Assembly (NCBI GenBank): GCA_020722305.1
Contig: DYLB01000024.1
Span: 1 to 17,761 of the forward strand
Direction of reading: 5' to 3'
DNA length: 17,761 nucleotides
Source of the DNA: Anaerolinea thermophila
GTDB lineage: Bacteria > Chloroflexota > Anaerolineae > Anaerolineales > Villigracilaceae
The notes beneath the pieces are model-generated. The model was not told the origin of the DNA and searched no databases. It worked only from the letters and a program-made list of their open reading frames with translations. Shown here one piece after another: positions 14,882 to 17,761 of the stretch (its first letter is position 1; each line of letters begins with the position of its first letter). Both the position numbers and the translations under genes were made by a program.

Positions 14882-15342
14882 ACTGGTTTGATGATCCCCG
14901 CTCCTGGGTCGCCAACGTTGAGTCGGATCTTCACCTTGGTTTTGTCTGCGTCGTCAACCTGGCCTGTGGTCGAGTGCAGTTTGCGCCCGTCGTGGTACAC
15001 GAAGGGATAGATCGCCCCGGAGGCGTCGGAAACGTCGCTTTTATTGAACAAAACCGAATACCAGACGTTGGTCAGGAATTTGTTACCCCGCTTAATCTGG
15101 AAGGTGTTGAGCCAGGTGATCGGCCTGCCGCTGGCGTCGGCATACGGCAGTTTGGTAATATCGCGCCCGCCCGGCGCGTTCACGTTCGTTTCGAGGGCCT
15201 CGACGGTGTAAGCCTTGGCGTCGTCATCGGTGTCGAACTCGATCCAGATGTCGGCCTCGTGCCCCTTGTCCTTTTTGATCCTTGTTCGCCTGCCGACCGG
15301 GGCATCTTTTTTATTGCTCTTGATGATTTTTTTGTAAGCCAT
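14878..15342 (-). CDS. Hypothetical protein, 154 residues
   Basis: Not recognised. The start ATG at 15342 has AGGAG 5 nt upstream (15348-15352), and codon use resembles the neighbouring genes, so it is probably real. The N-terminus is short and very lysine/arginine-rich (MAYKKIIKSNKKDAPVGRRTRIKKDKG), followed by a stretch that reads as alternating beta strands (ADIWIEFDTDDDAKAYTVEAL, TWLNTFQIKRGNKFLTNVWYSVLF, IYPFVYHDGRKL, KVKIRLNVGDPG). There is no signal peptide, transmembrane segment, cysteine or known catalytic motif. Its TAG stop overlaps the TAA stop of the convergent cyclase-like gene by 2 bases. A possible -10, TATAAC (15372-15377, minus strand), lies next to the MITE-like element, whose end may contribute promoter sequence. 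Confidence 0.65.
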   Translation of the reverse strand: MAYKKIIKSNKKDAPVGRRTRIKKDKGHEADIWIEFDTDDDAKAYTVEALETNVNAPGGRDITKLPYADASGRPITWLNTFQIKRGNKFLTNVWYSVLFNKSDVSDASGAIYPFVYHDGRKLHSTTGQVDDADKTKVKIRLNVGDPGAGIIKPV

Positions 15343-15390
15343 TTTCTCTCCTCTCGTCTGCGTGTAATGATGTTATATCCAACCAAACTT

Positions 15391-15553
15391 TGAGTCTACT
15401 GCAAAAAGGTCTTTATCCACAAAGGACACGAAGTACACCAAGGAATTCTGAAAGGTGAAATTCAAAATCTTGAAATTCGGCGCAAGATGATTTCAAAAAA
15501 ATTCGTGACCTTCGTGTCCTTAGTGGTTAGAAAAGGTTTTTGCAGCGGAGTCA
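15391..15553. repeat. MITE-like element with terminal inverted repeats
   Basis: The left end starts TGAGTCTACTGCAAAAA (15391-15407) and the right end, read on the minus strand, starts TGACTCCGCTGCAAAAA (15553-15537), 14 of 17 identical. The arms continue to an inner pair, ATCCACAAAGGACACGAAG (15415-15433) on the left and its near-complement CTTCGTGTCCTTAGTGG (15510-15526) on the right. The central 76 bp are AT-rich and encode nothing convincing. No transposase is nearby. It accounts for much of the gene-free stretch 15343-15792. Confidence 0.7.
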
Positions 15554-15785
15554 ATTATACCGTGTCCGGAAACATCTGTTTGCCGCGCATCTTGGCCCGC
15601 CAGGCTTCCAGGTCCGCGCGAGAAGGCGCCTGCCGTTCGCCCCGCGTGCTTTCCGACGGGGTGCCGATCTGGCCGAGGGCGGTATGCCCTCCCGAAAGAA
15701 CATCGGGACGATGTGAGCGCAACATAGTCGAAGGGAGGTTTTTGAAGGGGGCGGGGAACAGAGGAAGGAGGCGAGTCTTTGGCCC
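15553..15785 (-). pseudogene. Gene-tail remnant, copy A of a diverged direct repeat
   Basis: On the minus strand a 76-codon open stretch ends at TAA 15555-15557 with PSRADLEAWRAKMRGKQMFPDTV. The 75 bp at 15553-15627 are repeated, diverged, at 16603-16670. Upstream codons pass through REP-like sequence (15690-15740: CATCGGGACGATGTGAGCG, CATAGTCGAAGGG) and have no plausible start. I do not recognise the parent protein. It ends exactly at the right end of the MITE-like element. Confidence 0.4.
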
Positions 15786-15792
15786 CTATTAC

Positions 15793-16278
15793 TTACAACT
15801 CATCCGCCAACTTCAACATAGCCTGATAAGTAACAGGGGACAGGCGAAATCTCAATGTCTGCAATTGATCCAGAAGCGGGCGTACTTGAGAGATCAGCCC
15901 GGCTTGTTTGGCATCCAACAACAAGCCCAAAGTCCCCGTCAGGCGGAGATTTAGCGATTCTGCGACCCGGCGAGCCAACAGGTCATCCAAAATAACCGTT
16001 GCGCCGGGGGTTTCCAACGCCAACATCAACACTTCCGATTCACCCGCGCCCAAATCAGAAATGAGCGGTAAAGCGCTCTGCCCTGCAGGGTTTTGTACCG
16101 TGATCCAATCCAGTTGCGCAAGATCCGGCAAATCCACGCCAGCAACGCGGCCCACAGCGAGTTCCTCTACAACAGCGGGAGGCACAATAATTTTTCCAGC
16201 CAGGGCGGGCAAAATACGCAGTTGCTCGATTTGGTGAAGGTACTGAAACGGGGATGTATTACAGATAACGTTCGTCAC
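15793..16278 (-). CDS. DUF3368/PIN-domain toxin (VapC-like nuclease)
   Basis: 161 residues, full length for DUF3368 PIN proteins, which act as RNase toxins in type II toxin-antitoxin pairs. Motifs: VICNTSPFQYLHQI at the N-terminus (N7 where classical PIN domains have Asp, a change often seen in this family), PPAVVEEL (E38/E39), DLGAGESEVLMLA (E80), VILDDLLARRVAESLNL (D98/D99) and GTLGLLLDAKQAGLI. These place the usual acidic metal-binding residues. It starts with GTG at 16278, overlapping the antitoxin TGA as GTGA, so the two are translationally coupled. The pair sits between two diverged direct repeats in a repeat-rich zone, as expected for a mobile or dispensable module. Confidence 0.87.
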   Translation of the reverse strand: MTNVICNTSPFQYLHQIEQLRILPALAGKIIVPPAVVEELAVGRVAGVDLPDLAQLDWITVQNPAGQSALPLISDLGAGESEVLMLALETPGATVILDDLLARRVAESLNLRLTGTLGLLLDAKQAGLISQVRPLLDQLQTLRFRLSPVTYQAMLKLADEL

Positions 16279-16538
16279 GAATCTTTCTCACTCAAACGTG
16301 TCTGGCGTTGAAGTTCTTCTTCGCTGAGCTGAAACGTATCCAACCCGTAGTCTGACAGCCTTGACAAAAACACCACCCTGGGTACGCCGGCGAGACGCGC
16401 GGCAACCCCGGAAGAGAGCTTGCCCATTTCATAAAGTTTTACAGCCGAAGCCATACGAAGCATTACCCCAACATCTTCGGTGGATCCTTTTAAGGCGAAT
16501 AATGTTTCGCGGGGGATATTCCAGGTAATCGTGGTCAT
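16275..16538 (-). CDS. UPF0175-family antitoxin
   Basis: 87 residues from ATG 16538. The family pattern is clear: TITWNIPRETLFAL, then MASAVKLYEMGKLSSGVAARLAGVPRVVFLSRLSDYGLDTF, a helix-turn-helix-like segment (about residues 40-70) that would bind the operon promoter. UPF0175 proteins are regularly encoded just before DUF3368 PIN toxins, as here. An ATG six bases upstream (16544) is also in frame, but the AGGAG Shine-Dalgarno is only 1 nt from it and 7 nt from ATG 16538, so the latter is preferred. It likely represses its own operon together with the toxin. Confidence 0.87.
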   Translation of the reverse strand: MTTITWNIPRETLFALKGSTEDVGVMLRMASAVKLYEMGKLSSGVAARLAGVPRVVFLSRLSDYGLDTFQLSEEELQRQTRLSEKDS

Positions 16539-16602
16539 TTTCATTCTCCTGACTCAGGCCGATTGGCGGGTTTCAACTGATCAAGCGCTTTTTTGATAAC
16601 AA

Positions 16603-16670
16603 AATTATACTGTATCCTGTATGCGCCACACATTCTTGCCCGCCAGACTTCCAGGTCCGCGCGAGAAGGC
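16603..16670. repeat. Copy B of the diverged direct repeat flanking the PIN toxin-antitoxin pair
   Basis: The 36 bp at 16635-16670 match 15592-15627 with few differences (shared CTTCCAGGTCCGCGCGAGA). The match continues, with a 7-bp deletion, to AATTATACTGTATCC, equivalent to AATTATACCGTGTCC in copy A. The deletion shifts the frame, so the ancestral stop codon seen in copy A is lost. The minus-strand reading is PSRADLEVWRARMCG. Confidence 0.6.
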
Positions 16671-16685
16671 CTGTGTTGAGTTGAT

Positions 16686-16860
16686 GGTCGAGTAGAGCGG
16701 ACGCTCTTTCCGCTCGTATCGAGACCCTGTCGAAACATGCCGGTGCCGATCCGCCGGGTTGAGCTTGTCGAAACCTGGCCGAGGCGGCCTACCCTTCGAC
16801 TTCGCTTCGCGAAGCACCCCCGTGGGGCAGGACAGGGGTGTTCGACGCTGATTACAGTAG
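16686..16860. repeat. Cluster of REP-like palindromes
   Basis: Together with neighbouring entries this fills the gene-free stretch 16545-17113. GGTCGAGTAGAGCGG (16686-16700) is the imperfect complement of CCGCTCGTATCGAGACC (16710-16726). CTGTCGAAAC follows, then the palindromic GGTTGAGCTTGTCGAAACC (16757-16775), CCTTCGACTTCGCTTCGCGAAG (16793 onward, containing GCTTCGCGAAGC) and a GGGGCAGGACAGGGGTGTTCGAC piece. The long minus-strand frame across it is repeat-derived and not a gene. Confidence 0.6.
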
Positions 16861-16867
16861 ACATATT

Positions 16868-17013
16868 TTTGCCACGAATTAGGCGAATTTTACGAAATTC
16901 TTTTGCCACGAATTTACCCTGAAGGGTACGATGTCACGAATTTCTCGAATTGTTTTTTTCATTCGCCCAATTCGTGCAACCTGTCCTGAGCCTGTCGAAG
17001 GATTCGTGGCAAA
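16868..17013. repeat. Palindromic GCCACGAAT element interrupted by a GAGCCTGTCGAAGG repeat
   Basis: TTTGCCACGAAT (16868-16879) is the perfect complement of ATTCGTGGCAAA (17002-17013). The left arm continues GAATTAGGCGAAT, matched by ATTCGCCCAATTC (16961-16973). A second direct copy of TTTGCCACGAAT is at 16902-16913. The right arm is interrupted at 16977-17001 by CCTGAGCCTGTCGAAGG, with ATTCGTG on both sides (16970-16976 and 17002-17008). Confidence 0.65.
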
Positions 17014-17048
17014 GTGTGATCCCTTTGGCCCGCCAGGCGGCCTGTCCT

Positions 17049-17096
17049 GCGAAGTCCCAGTGTTCCTGCGGGGCAAAGTCCCAGTGTTCTTCTGGG
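17049..17096. repeat. Two tandem 24-bp repeats, AAGTCCCAGTGTTC core
   Basis: GCGAAGTCCCAGTGTTC at 17049 and GCAAAGTCCCAGTGTTC at 17073 are spaced by 24 bp and each is followed by a G-rich CTGCGGGG/TTCTGGGG tail. It lies just past the end of the MNT gene. Confidence 0.6.
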
Positions 17097-17113
17097 GGGC
17101 ATGGAGACTTTAT

Positions 17114-17449
17114 CTAAGCAGCTATTGGCAAAGAAATTTCTTCCCCCTCACGTCGGGCAATCTCGATAATGGCGCTGGAATTATCTTCTTTCCATTGGCG
17201 CTCACCAACGGGGATGGGTTCGATACGACTATCTGTCTTGGCGCGTAATTCCCACAGAAGGTCTACCAGCCGTTTATTATAAGGTCCATCAAATTCCGGG
17301 GCAATCACCAGGACATCAATATCGCTGTCCGGTTGGGCATTTCCACGCGCGTGGGAACCAAAAAGAATCGCTCGGCTGACGCGAATATCAGCCTGGCGAA
17401 CGATATTCAAATAATTCTGGACCGTTCTTAGAACTGTGCGTTCAACCAT
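17114..17449 (-). CDS. Minimal nucleotidyltransferase (MNT) antitoxin
   Basis: 111 residues. The Pol-beta-type nucleotidyltransferase signature is complete: ILFGSHARGNAQPDSDIDVLVI gives G31-S32 and the metal-binding D43 and D45; a third acidic residue is in SRIEPIPV (E77). In HEPN/MNT systems this protein neutralises the HEPN RNase, in studied cases by adding AMP to it. The frame overlaps the upstream HEPN gene by 22 bp, so the two are coupled. The ATG at 17449 is the only good start in that position. The stop is followed directly by repeat sequence. Confidence 0.85.
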   Translation of the reverse strand: MVERTVLRTVQNYLNIVRQADIRVSRAILFGSHARGNAQPDSDIDVLVIAPEFDGPYNKRLVDLLWELRAKTDSRIEPIPVGERQWKEDNSSAIIEIARREGEEISLPIAA

Positions 17450-17761
17450 CGCAGCATCTCACTGGCTTGATTCAGTTCTTCTCGCGCCGTTTTGATATCT
17501 GGAGCGGGCGGCAGCATGTCTGGATAGCGTCCTTCAAGTTGATAGCGGTCAAAACGGGCTAAAAAATCAAGTTGTTCCTGAGACAAATTCAGCCTTGCTA
17601 GTTCTGCCAGACGTAGAAGCGGGTGAATCCGTGGAGCCAAATTGTTCGTTACCCGGCAAATATGTGCCTTGAGGGTTTTTTCTATCGCAAGGTGGGCAAA
17701 AAACAGGCGGCTCTTTGGGATGTTCCGTGATGCGCCCCCATATCTGGCAACACGCCGTAAG
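17428..17761 (-). CDS. HEPN-domain protein, partial (5' end beyond the right edge)
   Basis: The frame stays open from the edge, giving about 110 residues: RNIPKSRLFFAHLAIEKTLKAHICR, then NNLAPRIHPLLRLAELARLNLS, QLDFLARFDRYQLEGRYPD and a final helix ASEMLRWLNAQF. The FFAHLAIEKTLKA helix, the R-I-H-x-LL-LAELA segment and the x-x-x-GRYPD motif are characteristic of HEPN proteins paired with minimal nucleotidyltransferases, which act as RNase toxins. A TTG at 17640 would begin only the C-terminal half and should not be used as the start. A full family member is about 120-135 residues, so only a short N-terminal piece should be missing. Confidence 0.8.
   Translation of the reverse strand, partial: LRRVARYGGASRNIPKSRLFFAHLAIEKTLKAHICRVTNNLAPRIHPLLRLAELARLNLSQEQLDFLARFDRYQLEGRYPDMLPPAPDIKTAREELNQASEMLRWLNAQF

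Noticed and set aside
15487..15954. 155-codon plus-strand frame
   Set aside because: Crosses the MITE end, the remnant and the antisense of the PIN gene; no coding signature.
16541..16909. 122-codon minus-strand frame upstream of the antitoxin
   Set aside because: It is made of REP-like sequence and repeat copy B (readings such as VEHPCPAPRG and STSSTRRIG), overlaps the antitoxin Shine-Dalgarno region and has no family resemblance.
17049..17096. Possible CRISPR-like array
   Set aside because: Only two units with a 24-bp period and no spacers; it is a tandem repeat.
16931..17248. 105-codon plus-strand frame including TCPEPVEGFVAKCD
   Set aside because: Translation of the GAGCCTGTCGAAGG and GCCACGAAT repeats running antisense into the MNT gene.
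1..17761. tRNA, rRNA or riboswitch genes
   Set aside because: No cloverleaf with T-loop GGTTCRAAT and acceptor pairing, no rRNA sequence and no known riboswitch core was recognised by eye. The three-way junction at 2895-2988 lacks tRNA consensus bases.

Overview
The window looks like a chromosomal segment of a GC-rich bacterium, most likely a Chloroflexota (Anaerolineae-type) genome or metagenome bin. This is an inference. It rests on dense housekeeping genes of mixed orientation and many short GC-rich REP-like repeats, including the GAGCCTGTCGAAGG family. Other support is a MITE-like element with an AAGGACACGAAG core, a MutS with Walker A GPNMSGKST, and a large soluble-adenylyl-cyclase-like signalling protein. 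No rRNA, tRNA, CRISPR array or transposase gene was seen.

Bases 1-7748. A truncated CooC-like ATPase remnant at the left edge converges on a glycerate 2-kinase (MOFRL family). That kinase is divergent from a class V PLP aminotransferase of the isopenicillin-N-epimerase type. The aminotransferase converges on mutS, and a 94-nt structured palindromic element forms the end of the aminotransferase gene. Divergent from mutS is an orphan MalK/UgpC/MsmK-type ABC ATPase, followed by 2,3-bisphosphoglycerate-dependent phosphoglycerate mutase. Several genes touch carbon metabolism (glycerate kinase, phosphoglycerate mutase, sugar-type ABC ATPase), but no single pathway operon is evident.

Bases 7749-15342. 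A terminator-like hairpin precedes a 1018-residue fused FAD-oxidase/iron-sulfur dehydrogenase of the GlcD-GlcF/YdiJ type. Next is a 1301-residue protein with two class III cyclase homology domains, a STAND-type P-loop ATPase and a TPR tail, the layout of mammalian soluble adenylyl cyclase. Several of its catalytic residues appear to be lost. A 154-residue protein of unknown function converges on it with overlapping stop codons.

Bases 15343-17761. This is an accessory, repeat-rich region. It holds a 163-bp MITE-like element, a gene-tail remnant present twice as diverged direct repeats, a UPF0175/DUF3368-PIN toxin-antitoxin pair between those repeats, a field of nested REP-like repeats, and a HEPN/MNT pair that runs off the right edge.

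Two themes cross the window. First, four genes (glycerate kinase, aminotransferase, mutS, FAD/Fe-S oxidase) have a TATAAT-like hexamer ending exactly 6 nt before their ATG, which predicts leaderless mRNAs. The ABC ATPase and cyclase genes instead have conventional leaders with Shine-Dalgarno sequences. Second, short repeats sit inside reading frames (CooC remnant, mutS, FAD/Fe-S oxidase, aminotransferase C-terminus) and add peptide segments not expected in the families.
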